Shown: positions 1 to 8,566, numbered from the stretch's first letter. The stretch: DNA of 64,000 nt from Streptomyces sp. TLI_053 (GCF_900105395.1 NZ_LT629775.1:9203501-9267500); one strand, 5' to 3'. Numbers and translations are program-made. The notes: generated by a model from the sequence alone, not told the origin.

Positions 1-255
1 CGGGTGGGCCGGCACGAGTGGCCGATCGTCGAGGCGGCGGCGCTGCCGGCGCTGGCGGTCCTGGTCAGCCCGTGGCTGGGCGCGGGGGAGAACGCCTGGC
101 TCGCGCTGGCGGTCGCGGTCTCCCAGCAGGTGGCCTGGGCCGCCCTGGGCGCCCACCGGGCCGGCGCCCGACCGCGCCAGGTCGTCGCCGAGGGCGCCGT
201 CAGCCTGGTCCTGGGACTGGTCATCGTCGCGGCCAAGGTCGTCGTCGGCCACTGA
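1..255 (+). CDS. C-terminal part of a small membrane protein (cut by window edge)
   Basis: The reading frame is open from the first base to a TGA at 253-255, so the visible 80-odd residues are probably the end of a longer protein. A start at GTG 4 is possible but has no visible ribosome site. Three hydrophobic stretches are present (about residues 8-26, 30-48 and 61-82), separated by a short arginine-rich loop. This suggests an integral membrane protein. I do not recognise the family. It is convergent with the efflux gene that ends at 352. Confidence 0.5.
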   Translation, partial: RVGRHEWPIVEAAALPALAVLVSPWLGAGENAWLALAVAVSQQVAWAALGAHRAGARPRQVVAEGAVSLVLGLVIVAAKVVVGH

Positions 256-351
256 CCGGCGCCACCGGGGCAGGGCGGTCCCGTCACCCGTTCGGCGGGA
301 CGGCCGGGCGCTCGTCCGCACCTGCGTTCCCGCGCCCGTTCAGCCGCTCGC

Positions 352-1947
352 TCACGTGCCCGTTCGCGGGCCCGGGCGGGTGCCGGGCAGGCGGCCGGTG
401 AACAGCAGCGCGCCGGCCGTGATGCAGGAGCAGGCGAGCACGGCGGCCTTGAGACCGTCGATCTGCGCGTCCTGGTAGCTCTCCACCACGGCCGCCGCCT
501 CCGCCGGCGGCACGTCCGGACGCGCCGCCAGCGCGGCGGCCACCTGGTCGGCCGGGACGAAGGACAGGCCGGCCTCCACGTGCACGGCGGTCTGCTGCGC
601 GACGGCCCCCGAGACCCGGGGGTCGCTCTCGATCTGGCTGGTCACGGAGGTCGCGAGGGCGCCGATCAGGATCGCCCCGATCAGCGCCGTGCCGAGCGAG
701 GAACCGAGGTTCTGCGAGGTGTACTGCAGTCCGCCGGCCTCGCTGCGCTCCTCCGGCAACACGCTGGACTGCACCGTGTTTCCGAGCTGCGAGGCGAGCA
801 TCCCCATCCCGACGCCGAGCAGGGCCATCGCCCCGGCGAAGGAGGCGCCGTGCAGGTCCGGTCCGATGGCCGTGATCAGCCACAGCGTGGCGGCGAGCAG
901 GACCAGCAGACCCGCCCTGGCGATGGTGCGGGGCGAGGCGAAGCGCAGCAGCAGGGTGCCCGACATCGAGGCGCCGAGCATCGTCACGGACACCGGCAGC
1001 AGCCGGAGGCCGGTCTCGAAGGCGTTCAGGCCCTGCACGACCTGGAGGTAGAGCGGGATGACGAAGAACAGGCCCAGCAGGACGGTGTTCTGGTTGAACA
1101 GGGTGATCAGCCCCGAACGCAGCGTCCGGTTGCCGAACAGGTCGAGCGAGACCAGGGGCGTGCGGCCCCGGCTCTCGCGCCGGCGTTCGTGGACGCAGAA
1201 CGCATAGGTGAGAGCGGCGCCGAGGGCGACGAGGAACAGGGTCGGCGCGAAGCCGAGCACGGTGAACGGCGGGTTGCGCGGCTGGACCCAGCCCCAGGTG
1301 CCGCTCTGCAGTACGGCCAGCACCATCAGGGCCAGGCCGGTCGCGGACAGCACGACGCCGAGCAGGTCCAGCCGGGGCGGGTCGGTCGGCCGGGGCTGCG
1401 CCGGTATCCAGCGCATCAGCAGCAGGATCGTCACGACCAGCACCACTTCGCCGGCGAACACCAGCCGCCAGGTCAGATAGGTGGTCACCCAGCCGCCGAG
1501 AAGCGGGCCCACCGCGATGCCCGCGCCCGCCAGGCCGCCGATCACGCCGTAGGCGACGGCCCGGTCGCGGCCGGAGTAGGAGCCGGCCACCAGGGCGGCG
1601 AGCGCGGGCAGCACCAGGGCCGCCCCCAGGCCCTCGATGACCGACCAGCCGAGGGCGAGCACTCCGACCGTGGGCGCCACCGCGGTCAGCCCCGAGCCGA
1701 CCGCGTACACGGCCAGGCCGATCACGAAGACCCGGCGGCGCCCGTACATGTCGCCGATCTTGCCGCCGGTCAGCATGAAGGCCGCCATCACCAGGGTGTA
1801 CAGGGTGATGACGGCCTGGATGGCGGTCACCTCGGTGTCGAAGTCCTCGACCAGCTGGCTGATCGAGACGTTCATCACCGAGGCGTCCAGCACCATCAGG
1901 AACTGGGCGGTGCCGAGGACGACGAGGGGCTTCCAGCGGTTCGCCAT
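352..1947 (-). CDS. DHA2-family MFS multidrug efflux transporter
   Basis: A 531-residue protein with 14 predicted membrane spans, the usual length for the EmrB/QacA (DHA2) drug:H+ antiporters. Visible signatures are the TM1 motif LDASVMNVSIS (residues about 20-30), the loop 2-3 motif GGKIGDMYGRRR, and the glycine/proline-rich TM5 antiporter motif around GGLAGAGIAVGPLLGGW. It would export hydrophobic or cationic compounds across the cytoplasmic membrane using proton motive force; the substrate cannot be read from sequence. The ATG lies 2 nt after the stop of the upstream SHOCT gene, so the two are probably translationally coupled. Confidence 0.93.
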   Translation of the reverse strand: MANRWKPLVVLGTAQFLMVLDASVMNVSISQLVEDFDTEVTAIQAVITLYTLVMAAFMLTGGKIGDMYGRRRVFVIGLAVYAVGSGLTAVAPTVGVLALGWSVIEGLGAALVLPALAALVAGSYSGRDRAVAYGVIGGLAGAGIAVGPLLGGWVTTYLTWRLVFAGEVVLVVTILLLMRWIPAQPRPTDPPRLDLLGVVLSATGLALMVLAVLQSGTWGWVQPRNPPFTVLGFAPTLFLVALGAALTYAFCVHERRRESRGRTPLVSLDLFGNRTLRSGLITLFNQNTVLLGLFFVIPLYLQVVQGLNAFETGLRLLPVSVTMLGASMSGTLLLRFASPRTIARAGLLVLLAATLWLITAIGPDLHGASFAGAMALLGVGMGMLASQLGNTVQSSVLPEERSEAGGLQYTSQNLGSSLGTALIGAILIGALATSVTSQIESDPRVSGAVAQQTAVHVEAGLSFVPADQVAAALAARPDVPPAEAAAVVESYQDAQIDGLKAAVLACSCITAGALLFTGRLPGTRPGPRTGT

Positions 1948-1949
1948 GG

Positions 1950-2240
1950 TCAGCTGCCGAGGATCCGGGCCTTCTGCGCAGCGAACTCCTCCTCGGTGAG
2001 GACCCCCTGCTCCTTGAGCGTCGCGAGGTCCTTGAGCTGGTCCAGCTTCTCCTCCATGGTCGCCGGGGCGGGCGCCGCGGCGACCGGCGGGGGCGCGGCC
2101 TGGGCGGCGGGGGCGGGTTCGGCGTAGGACTCCTGCCTCGCCCAGCGGCCGGCCTGGCGACGGGAGACTCGGTTGGAGACGGCGGTGGCCGTTCCGGCGA
2201 CGACCGCGGTGCGGGCGACGCCACGTAGCAGTCCGGGCAT
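1950..2240 (-). CDS. SHOCT-domain protein
   Basis: A 96-residue protein whose last ~30 residues form a SHOCT module: a short helix pair of the type DQLKDLATLKEQGVLTEEEF followed by AAQKARIL. The N-terminal half is an arginine-rich stretch, then an alanine/proline linker. SHOCT domains are short oligomerisation or attachment modules in actinobacteria, often beside membrane proteins. ATG 2240 was chosen because AGGAAG sits just upstream; a longer open frame to 2381 is low-complexity and unlikely to be translated. It is the first gene of a pair with the efflux pump. No enzymatic role can be assigned. Confidence 0.8.
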   Translation of the reverse strand: MPGLLRGVARTAVVAGTATAVSNRVSRRQAGRWARQESYAEPAPAAQAAPPPVAAAPAPATMEEKLDQLKDLATLKEQGVLTEEEFAAQKARILGS

Positions 2241-2266
2241 GGCTTCCTGCCTGGGGTGAGGGAGAT

Positions 2267-2309
2267 CGGGGGTGGAGTGGGGCCGGGGGTGGGGCCGGGG
2301 CCGGGCGGG
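2267..2309 (+). other. G-run tract, possible G-quadruplex
   Basis: Between the SHOCT and DUF6325 genes the plus strand carries at least six runs of three or more G with 1-5 nt loops. This fits the intramolecular G-quadruplex consensus. It would lie in the template strand for the leftward genes. It may only reflect high GC skew. Confidence 0.35.
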
Positions 2310-2310
2310 G

Positions 2311-2796
2311 TCAGCCGGTGGCGTCGAGCTCCTCCAGCGCGTCCAGCACCTCCAGGAGGTCCTGGACCGGGACGCGGCCACTGGCGACCATGCGCGCGTC
2401 CGCCCGCCGCAGGGCGGCGGCCAGCGGGGCCGCCCACCGGTTCTCGTAGAGGAGCACCACGGCGGAGTCGCCGGGCTCCAGGAGCAGGCCGGCCTCGGTG
2501 ACGTCGGCGTCCCCGAGCAGACCGGAGGAGGCGCCCTCGAAGACCGTCAGGTCGAGGACCCCGTCGCCGTCCACGTCGGCCAGTTCGACGGCGGTGACCG
2601 TGCCGTCCTCGTCCTTGCGGACGAAGATCAGGTCGAGGATCCGGACGATGTCGCGATCGACCAGGTCGACGAGCAGCGGCAGGCCCTCGCCGCTGAGGTG
2701 GCTGCCGGGGAACGCGATCACCAGGTAGTCGATGGGGCCGAGGTCCACCGGTTCGGATTCGTCCGCCCCACCGGGCGCATCGGGTGCGTTGCTCAC
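2311..2796 (-). CDS. DUF6325 family protein
   Basis: A 161-residue acidic protein. After a short disordered N-terminus comes a core (LGPIDYLVIAFPG, then IRKDEDG-like and ELADVDGDG segments, then ASSGLL and LLYENRWAAPLA) that matches my memory of the actinobacterial DUF6325 family, usually found beside SHOCT-domain proteins as here. Function is unknown; the family is probably cytosolic. GTG 2796 is preceded by AGGAGG at ideal spacing; the open frame to 2877 is arginine/proline-rich and likely untranslated. It lies 70 nt upstream of the SHOCT gene on the same strand and may be cotranscribed with it and the efflux pump. Confidence 0.8.
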   Translation of the reverse strand: MSNAPDAPGGADESEPVDLGPIDYLVIAFPGSHLSGEGLPLLVDLVDRDIVRILDLIFVRKDEDGTVTAVELADVDGDGVLDLTVFEGASSGLLGDADVTEAGLLLEPGDSAVVLLYENRWAAPLAAALRRADARMVASGRVPVQDLLEVLDALEELDATG

Positions 2797-3139
2797 GTCG
2801 GCTCCTCCTGGCGTGCGGGTGCGGTCCGGCCGGTCGGGGGCGCCGGTCGGGGGCCGGTCCGGGCGCCGCCCGGACACCGACCCGGAGCGACGCTAACCCG
2901 CCGTCCCGGGCCACCGGCTCACCTGTTCGGGGTGACGGAGAAGCGGGGTGCCGGGGTGCCGGAGTGACGGAGTTGCGGGGCTCCGGTACCGCTCCGGGTC
3001 ACCCCGCTGGGTCAGCCCTGCTCGCCGAGCGCCGCGCCGGGCCCTTGGCTGGGTGCACCGGTGTTCGCGCCTCCCGGCGCCACCGGTCCGCCCGGGGCGC
3101 CCCCCGACCCCGGGCCGCCCAGGACGAGGAGTCCCGCCC
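2797..3139. other. Divergent intergenic region
   Basis: It separates the leftward DUF6325 operon from the rightward membrane-protein gene and should hold both promoters. Around 2935-2985 there are imperfect repeats of TGCCGGGG/TGCCGGAG. I see no clear -35/-10 pair and no gene. Confidence 0.5.
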
Positions 3140-4570
3140 ATGCCACCGACCGAGCCCGGCCCCGTGCAGCCCGGCCCCGTGCAGCCCGGCCGCCCGGACA
3201 GCGTCGAACTGGACGCGCTGCACCGCCGGGTCGCCGAGCTGGAGGCGGACGCCCGGACCAGGACGGAGCACCACCGGCTGCGCACCACCGGCTCGGTGGT
3301 CCTGGTGGTGGTCGCGTCGGTGCTGTCGCTGCTCGCGGTCGTCGCGGTCTGGGCCCACGACGAGATCACCGACACCGACCGGTTCGTCGCCACCATGGCG
3401 CCGCTGGCCCACAACCCCGACGTGCAGAACGCCCTGGCCAACCGGATCACCGACGCCGCGACCGAGCAGGTCGACGTCAAGTCCCTGGTGAACGACCTGT
3501 CCCAGGCCGCCGCCGAGCAGGGTGTGCCGCCCCGGCTGGCCCAGCTGCTGGGCGGTCTGACCGGCCCGCTGGAGGGGGCGCTGACGAACCTGGTGCACGC
3601 TGCCGCCGAGCGGGTGGTCACCAGCGACGCCTTCGCCACCGTCTGGGAGGGGGCGGTCCGGGCCGGGCACGCCACCATGGTCAAGGCCCTGACGGGCGAG
3701 GGCGGCGGCGCGGTGGTGCTGAAGAACGACGAGGTCGTGATCGACATCGGGCCGATGGTGGACCGGGTGAAGACCGCCCTGGTCCAGGCCGGGTTCGCGC
3801 CCGCCGCCAAGATCCCGGAGGTGCACACCGAGTTCGTGGTGTTCTCCTCGCCCGACCTCGCCAAGATCCGCGGCGGCTTCCGGCTGCTGGAGATCCTCGG
3901 CTGGTGGATGCCGGTGATCACGGTCCTGGTCGCGGCGGGCGCGGTGTTCACGGCCGTCAACCGCCGCCGCGCGCTGGCCGGCGCCGCTCTCGGCATCGCG
4001 GCGGCGATGCTGCTGCTCGGCCTCGCCCTGACGGTGTTCCGCTCCTACTTCCTGGACCACCTGCCCACCGACGCCTCGCCCGCCGCGGCCGGCGCCGTCT
4101 ACGACGCGCTGGTGACCTATCTGCGCACCTCGGTGCGGGTGGTCGGCTTCCTGGCCCTGGTGGTGGCGCTCGGAGCGTTCCTCGTCGGCCCCTCGCGGGC
4201 CGCCGTCACCGTGCGTTCGGTGGCCGGGCACGGGGTGGCGGCGCTGCGTTCGGCGGCCGACTCGGCGGGTTTCCGGGCCGGTCCGGCGGAGCGCTTCGTC
4301 CGCCGCTACAAGCGCTGGACGGGTGTGGCGATCCTGGTCGTCGCCGCCGTGCTGTTCGCGTTCTGGGACCACCCGACGGCGATGGTGGTGTTCTGGTTCG
4401 CCGTGGTCGTGCTGGCGGCGTTCGCGGTCCGGGAGTTCCTCGCCCCCGCCTACCGGACCGCCGCTCCGGCCGAGCCGCCGCCCGCCCCCGGGCCGCCCCC
4501 GGGGCCGCCGACCCCGCCGGTGCCGCCCGCACCGCCGGGTCCCCCGACCGTGACGGCCCAGGGCCCCTGA
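3140..4570 (+). CDS. Integral membrane protein with proline-rich tail
   Basis: A 476-residue protein. A short cytoplasmic N-terminus with a small coiled-coil (residues about 17-38) is followed by one membrane span (about 48-70). An approximately 200-residue extracytoplasmic domain follows, then four or more spans (about 250-275, 282-303, 333-355, 395-440) and a tail made of alternating proline and glycine. I recognise this layout as a common uncharacterised streptomycete membrane protein but cannot name a function. ATG 3140 was preferred because GAGGA lies about 9 nt upstream; the frame upstream is arginine/proline-rich. It is monocistronic and convergent with the next gene. Confidence 0.85.
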   Translation: MPPTEPGPVQPGPVQPGRPDSVELDALHRRVAELEADARTRTEHHRLRTTGSVVLVVVASVLSLLAVVAVWAHDEITDTDRFVATMAPLAHNPDVQNALANRITDAATEQVDVKSLVNDLSQAAAEQGVPPRLAQLLGGLTGPLEGALTNLVHAAAERVVTSDAFATVWEGAVRAGHATMVKALTGEGGGAVVLKNDEVVIDIGPMVDRVKTALVQAGFAPAAKIPEVHTEFVVFSSPDLAKIRGGFRLLEILGWWMPVITVLVAAGAVFTAVNRRRALAGAALGIAAAMLLLGLALTVFRSYFLDHLPTDASPAAAGAVYDALVTYLRTSVRVVGFLALVVALGAFLVGPSRAAVTVRSVAGHGVAALRSAADSAGFRAGPAERFVRRYKRWTGVAILVVAAVLFAFWDHPTAMVVFWFAVVVLAAFAVREFLAPAYRTAAPAEPPPAPGPPPGPPTPPVPPAPPGPPTVTAQGP

Positions 4571-4604
4571 CGGACCGGGCGCCGGACTCCGGGCCCGTCC
4601 CCGG

Positions 4605-5003
4605 TCACTCCAGCACGAGCGCCTTGGCCCGCTGGTACTCGTCCTCCGTGATGGAGCCGTCCCGCCGCAGCTCGGCCAGCCGGGCCAGTTCCCCGGCGGC
4701 GCTGGGCTTCTTGGCCTCGGACCCGGCCGCGTCCCGCACGTAGTCCCGGAACTCGGCGTCCGCCTGCTTCACCCGGGCCGCCTCCCGCATCCCCATGCCC
4801 TTGCCCCGGGCGATCAGGTAGACGAACACGCCCAGGAACGGCAGCAGGATCAGCAGTACGCACCAGCCGGCCTTGCCCCAGCCGCCGACCGAGTCGTCCC
4901 GGAAGAGGTCCCCGAACACCCGGAACAGGAGCATGAACCAGAGGATCCACAGGAAGATCCACATGGTCGTGAGGAAGATGTTCAGCAGTGGGTAGTCGTC
5001 CAT
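4605..5003 (-). CDS. SHOCT-domain membrane protein with PLD-nuclease N-terminal-type segment
   Basis: A 132-residue protein. Two hydrophobic spans (about residues 5-30 and 49-68) flank a short acidic loop, the pattern of the phospholipase D nuclease N-terminal (PLDc_N) membrane module. The last 30 residues (LARLAELRRDGSITEDEYQRAK) are a SHOCT module. The family is abundant in actinobacteria and has no known activity; it is probably a small oligomeric membrane protein. ATG 5003 has GGAGG upstream. It is convergent with the membrane protein ending at 4570 and separated from it by 34 nt. Confidence 0.85.
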   Translation of the reverse strand: MDDYPLLNIFLTTMWIFLWILWFMLLFRVFGDLFRDDSVGGWGKAGWCVLLILLPFLGVFVYLIARGKGMGMREAARVKQADAEFRDYVRDAAGSEAKKPSAAGELARLAELRRDGSITEDEYQRAKALVLE

Positions 5004-5171
5004 CGCCTGCCTCCGGAGTGCGAGCCGACCGGGCCACCGGGCACCGGGGTCCGACCCCCCGTGGCCCACGGTGACGCCCGCCGCCCGGGCGCGCACCACC
5101 CGGGGCGGGTGAGGCGGGGACCGGCGCGGGCGCCCCGGGGCTCCGCCCGGCTCACCCCGCGGGCGCCGGCC

Positions 5172-5810
5172 TCACTCGGGCCAGTCCGAGCCGAGGATCA
5201 CCTCGACGAAGTCGCCCCGTTCGAAGCCCGGGACGAAGTGCGCCAGGACATCGGTCTTGACGTTGCCGAAGGTGGTGGCCGGGCGGTCCCTGATGCCCTC
5301 GGTGAACGCGGCGAGGATCCGGTTCTTGAAGTCCGGCCGGGGGTGCGCGGCCGTGACGGCGGCGCGCTGCTCGTCGCTCACGGCGTGGTAGCCGATGCCG
5401 AGGACGTCCAGCTCCACACCCCGGGTGACCAGTGCGATCTCGGGTGCCATGTGCAACGGGACCTCCGGGGTGGTGTGCAGGGCGATCGCCGTCCACACCC
5501 GGTCGGCCGGCTCGCCGGTGATGCCGTGGGCGTGCAGGAACCGCCGCGCCTCCTCGGCGCCGTCGATCTCGAACCGCCGGTCGGTCCGGGCGAACCGCGC
5601 GGTCAGCCCGAGGTCGTGGAACATCGCCCCGACGTAGAGCAGCTCGGGGTCGAAGTCCAGCCGCTGCTCGGCGCCGCGCAGCGCCCCGAACAGGAACACC
5701 CGGCGGGAGTGGTCGAACAGCAGCGGCGAGGCGGCGTCCCGCACCAGCTCGGTCGCCTCCCGGGCCAGGGCGCTGTCCGGGACCCGGACTCCGGCGATGG
5801 TCTCGATCAT
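5172..5810 (-). CDS. HD-domain metal-dependent hydrolase-like protein (cyanamide hydratase type)
   Basis: A 212-residue HD-superfamily protein. Visible metal-binding elements are LLFDHSRRVFLFG (first His, residues about 34-46), the paired His-Asp in YVGAMFHDLGLT (about 72-83) and a later His in IALHTTPEV. Length and arrangement resemble the cyanamide-hydratase/HD-type family; the substrate is unknown, and a phosphohydrolase is the alternative. GGGAAG lies before ATG 5810. It diverges from the GlxA-type regulator across 151 bp that contain two nested palindromes, so the regulator probably controls it. Confidence 0.87.
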   Translation of the reverse strand: MIETIAGVRVPDSALAREATELVRDAASPLLFDHSRRVFLFGALRGAEQRLDFDPELLYVGAMFHDLGLTARFARTDRRFEIDGAEEARRFLHAHGITGEPADRVWTAIALHTTPEVPLHMAPEIALVTRGVELDVLGIGYHAVSDEQRAAVTAAHPRPDFKNRILAAFTEGIRDRPATTFGNVKTDVLAHFVPGFERGDFVEVILGSDWPE

Positions 5811-5835
5811 CTCGACTTCCCCATTCCCTTGCTAC

Positions 5836-5861
5836 GTCCGGAAGTTCGGGAACTTCCGGAC
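5836..5861. promoter_or_regulatory. Perfect 26-bp palindrome, candidate operator
   Basis: Arms GTCCGGAAGTTC (5836-5847) and its exact complement (5850-5861) are separated by GG. It lies 26 bp from the HD gene start, where its promoter should be, and about 100 bp before the divergent regulator. This fits a repressor or activator site. No U-run follows, so a terminator is unlikely. Confidence 0.5.
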
Positions 5862-5881
5862 CTTCGGTGCTTCGAAGGTCC
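5858..5881. promoter_or_regulatory. Second, overlapping inverted repeat
   Basis: Arms GGACCTTCG (5858-5866) and its exact complement (5873-5881) flank a 6-nt centre. It shares four bases with the preceding palindrome, so a protein could bind two adjacent half-turns or the region could switch between two hairpins. Confidence 0.4.
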
Positions 5882-5961
5882 CTCGGTGGACTCCTCCACT
5901 GTCGCGCGGCGGCGTAGCCTGGTGCCATGTCCTTTCTGCCCTCTGCACCACGGATCCGGAC

Positions 5962-6939
5962 ATGACGGGGCGGGGCCCGGCCGGCCGGGTCGCGTTCCTC
6001 GTGTTCGACGAGCTGACCCTGCTCGACCTCAGCGGTCCGCTGGAGGTCTTCCACCAGGCCGGTGCGCTCGGCCACCCCTACCCGACCGTCCTGGTCTCGC
6101 CCCTGGGCGGCACCGTCACCGCCGCCAACGGTGTCGCCCTGGCCGGGACCGTCGCCCCGGCCGACGCGGGCCCGCTGGACACCCTGGTGATCGCCGGGGC
6201 CGAGCACCTCGCCACCCGGGGGCCCGGCCGGGAACTCCTCGCCGCGGCCGGGGAGCTCACCGCGCGGGCCCGCCGGGTCGCCACGGTCTGCAGCGGCGCC
6301 TTCGTCCCGGCCGCGCTGGGACAGCTGGACGGCCGCCGCGCCACCACCCACTGGCGGCACGCCGCCGCGCTGGCCCGGCGCCACCCCGAGGTGCGCGTGG
6401 AGCCCGACGCGCTGCACCTGCGCGACGGCCGCTTCCACACCAGCGCGGGCATCACCGCGGGCATCGACCTCGCCCTCGCCCTGGTCGAGGACGACCACGG
6501 CGCCGACGCCGCCCGGGGTGTCGCCCGCGAACTCGTGATGTTCATGCGGCGCCCCGGCGGCCAGTCCCAGTTCGCCACCGCCGCGGCGGGCCCGCCGGTC
6601 CGGGGCGAGCCGCTGCGTGCCGTCACCGATGCCGTCCTGGCCGACCCGGCGGCCGACCACGGCCTGCCCGCGATGGCCGCCGCCGCGGCGGTCAGCACCC
6701 GTCACCTGACCCGGCTGTTCCGGGCCGAGCTGGGTACCACCCCGGCCCGCTGGGTCGAGCGGGTGCGACTGGAGCGCGCCCAGCAGCTGCTGCTGGACGG
6801 TCTCGGTGTCACCGCGGCCGCCCGGCGCAGCGGTCTGGGCAGTGACGAGAGCCTGCGCCGGGCCTTCGCCCACCACCTCGGCACCACCCCGTCCGACTAC
6901 CGCCGACGCTTCGGCACCACCCGGCTCCCACCGCGCTGA
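5962..6939 (+). CDS. GlxA-family transcriptional regulator (DJ-1/PfpI domain plus AraC HTH)
   Basis: A 325-residue regulator. Residues about 5-170 form a DJ-1/PfpI-like domain, with the nucleophile-elbow motif VCSGAF (about 109-114) and a THWRH segment typical of GlxA regulators. Residues about 215-315 are an AraC/XylS double helix-turn-helix ending in the usual GTTPSDYRRRF signature. Members bind DNA as ligand- or redox-responsive activators. ATG 5962 was chosen over the open frame from 5797, which crosses the palindromic promoter region. The gene diverges from the HD-domain gene, its probable target, and a strong hairpin follows 4 nt after its stop. Confidence 0.92.
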   Translation: MTGRGPAGRVAFLVFDELTLLDLSGPLEVFHQAGALGHPYPTVLVSPLGGTVTAANGVALAGTVAPADAGPLDTLVIAGAEHLATRGPGRELLAAAGELTARARRVATVCSGAFVPAALGQLDGRRATTHWRHAAALARRHPEVRVEPDALHLRDGRFHTSAGITAGIDLALALVEDDHGADAARGVARELVMFMRRPGGQSQFATAAAGPPVRGEPLRAVTDAVLADPAADHGLPAMAAAAAVSTRHLTRLFRAELGTTPARWVERVRLERAQQLLLDGLGVTAAARRSGLGSDESLRRAFAHHLGTTPSDYRRRFGTTRLPPR

Positions 6940-6943
6940 CCTG

Positions 6944-6982
6944 CGAAGCCCGTGCCGCCGGCCACCGGCGGCACGGGCTTCG
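6944..6982 (+). terminator. Strong hairpin terminator
   Basis: Perfect 18-bp arms (6944-6961 and 6965-6982) with a 3-nt loop begin 4 nt after the regulator stop codon. There is no clear T-run, as is usual for actinomycete terminators. It also insulates the sugar operon downstream. Confidence 0.8.
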
Positions 6983-7009
6983 GCATGTCCGGACCGGGCT
7001 CCGTCGTCA

Positions 7010-7051
7010 CGTTGTAACGTTTTCGCTCTGCACGACGAAAAACTTTCGAAA
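7010..7051. promoter_or_regulatory. Candidate LacI-type operator region upstream of the sugar operon
   Basis: An AT-rich island holds CGTTGTAACG (7010-7019, arms CGTT/AACG) and TTTCGAAA (7044-7051), the latter ending 4 nt before the -35 box. LacI-family sites in actinobacteria are often CG-centred palindromes. The LacI gene at 12327 is the obvious candidate binder. This assignment is inference. Confidence 0.35.
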
Positions 7052-7055
7052 ACTG

Positions 7056-7084
7056 TTGTTAACCCTCCATGGGCTGGCTAGATT
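7056..7084 (+). promoter_or_regulatory. Sigma-70-type promoter of the sugar operon
   Basis: TTGTTA (7056-7061) and TAGATT (7079-7084) are separated by 17 nt, close to the housekeeping consensus. Transcription would start near 7091, giving a leader of about 108 nt before the binding-protein gene. Confidence 0.6.
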
Positions 7085-7198
7085 CACTCCCGTTCCCGCG
7101 ATCAGCGGAACGGCGGCGGCACCGATCGGTGGTGCGTCGCAGTCGGTCGGGACCGCCGTGTGCGGCGCGGTCCCGAGCAGAGCGAAGGAGCTCCGGAC

Positions 7199-8566
7199 AT
7201 GAGTGGCAGAATCGTGGGCGGGCCGAGCCGGCGCGGATTCCTCAAGGGGATCGGCGCGGCCGCGGTGGCCGCCGGCGGGGGTTCGGTCCTGGCCGCGTGC
7301 GGCGGTTCGGACTCCGGCGGGGGAGACTCCGGCGGTTCCGGCGAGCTGTCCGGCTCGGTCACCGTGTGGAGCTGGAAGAACCCGGCGGCCGAGCTCAAGG
7401 CCCTGGTCCCGGCCTTCAACGCCGTCCACCCCAAGGTCAAGGTGACCGTCCAGGACATCGGCAACCCGGCGATCTGGGACAAGATCACCATCGCCATGGC
7501 CGCAGGCGGCCAGGGCCTCGCCGACGTCCTGCACATCGGCGTCGACTACCTGCCCGGCTACATCGAGAAGTTCCCCGGCGGCCTCGCGGACCTCGGCGCA
7601 CTGGGCGCCGACAAGTACTCCACCGCCTTCGCGCCGGGCCTGTGGCAGACCGTCTCCCGCCAGTCCAAGGTCTACGCCCTGCCGTGGGAGGCCAACGCGA
7701 GCGGCTTCTTCTACCGCTCCGACCTCTTCCAGAAGGCCGGCGTCGACGCCGCCTCGCTCGCCACCTGGGACGACGTCGTCGCCGCGGGCAAGAAGGTCAA
7801 GGAGGCCACCGGCACCGCGCTGCTGGCCGTGGACCGCTCGGCCTCGCAGGCCGACTCGGCCAACCTGTTCCAGCTGCTGCTCCAGCTCCAGGGCACCTTC
7901 TACTTCAACATCGACGGCAAGATCACCATCAACTCGCCGGAGGCCGTCCGGGCGCTCACCCTGATCAAGGAGATGAACGACGCCGGGCTGCTGCTCGACG
8001 TCCAGGGCTCGCCCGGCGCGCCGGGCTACGACTCCGCGGTCAAGGCCGGCAAGGTCGCCGTCTGCCCCAACCCCGCCTGGTACGGCGGCTACATGGAGTC
8101 CCTCGCTGCCGACCAGAGCGGCAACTGGCGCCTGATGCTCCCGCCGGCCGTCACCCCCGGCGGCTCGCGCTCCGCGATCGTCAACTCAACCCACCTGGCC
8201 GTCGCCGGATCCAGCAAGAACCAGCGGGCGGCGTTCGCCTTCGCCGAGTTCGCCCTCACCCGCCCCGAGTCCCAGGTCCCGATCTACCAGAACAAGGGCA
8301 TCTTCCCGGCCCTGCTCAAGGCCTACGACGACCCGGCCTTCCACACCGAGAGCGCCTTCTTCGGTGGCCAGAAGTACGCCGAGGTGCTCCTGGAGGAGCT
8401 CTCCAAGCCGTCCGTGCCGACCAACTACACCGCCGACTACGCCCGGGCGCTGAAGGTCGTCTGCGACGCCCAGACCAAGGTCCTGCTCCAGGGCGCCGAC
8501 CCGGCGACCGTGCTGCGCGCCGCCGCCGACCAGCTCGTCCAGCAGACCCTGAGGGCCCAGGCATGA
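7199..8566 (+). CDS. ABC sugar transporter, extracellular solute-binding lipoprotein
   Basis: A 455-residue family 1 solute-binding protein. The N-terminus combines a twin-arginine motif (SRRGFLKG, residues about 11-18) with a lipobox LAAC ending at about residue 36, so it is probably a Tat-exported lipoprotein anchored outside the membrane. The rest has the SBP_bac_1 pattern (VTVWSWKN, later YALPWEANASGFFYRSDLF) seen in oligosaccharide binders. GGAG precedes ATG 7199. It is the first gene of an operon with two permeases and a GH36-like enzyme, so it probably delivers a galactoside. No ATPase gene is present; such importers usually share an MsiK-type ATPase encoded elsewhere. Confidence 0.93.
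   Translation: MSGRIVGGPSRRGFLKGIGAAAVAAGGGSVLAACGGSDSGGGDSGGSGELSGSVTVWSWKNPAAELKALVPAFNAVHPKVKVTVQDIGNPAIWDKITIAMAAGGQGLADVLHIGVDYLPGYIEKFPGGLADLGALGADKYSTAFAPGLWQTVSRQSKVYALPWEANASGFFYRSDLFQKAGVDAASLATWDDVVAAGKKVKEATGTALLAVDRSASQADSANLFQLLLQLQGTFYFNIDGKITINSPEAVRALTLIKEMNDAGLLLDVQGSPGAPGYDSAVKAGKVAVCPNPAWYGGYMESLAADQSGNWRLMLPPAVTPGGSRSAIVNSTHLAVAGSSKNQRAAFAFAEFALTRPESQVPIYQNKGIFPALLKAYDDPAFHTESAFFGGQKYAEVLLEELSKPSVPTNYTADYARALKVVCDAQTKVLLQGADPATVLRAAADQLVQQTLRAQA

Noticed and set aside
284..2914. Very long leftward open frame (876 codons) overlapping the MFS and SHOCT genes
   Set aside because: The product is arginine/proline-rich low-complexity sequence, the usual shadow of GC-rich genes in another frame.
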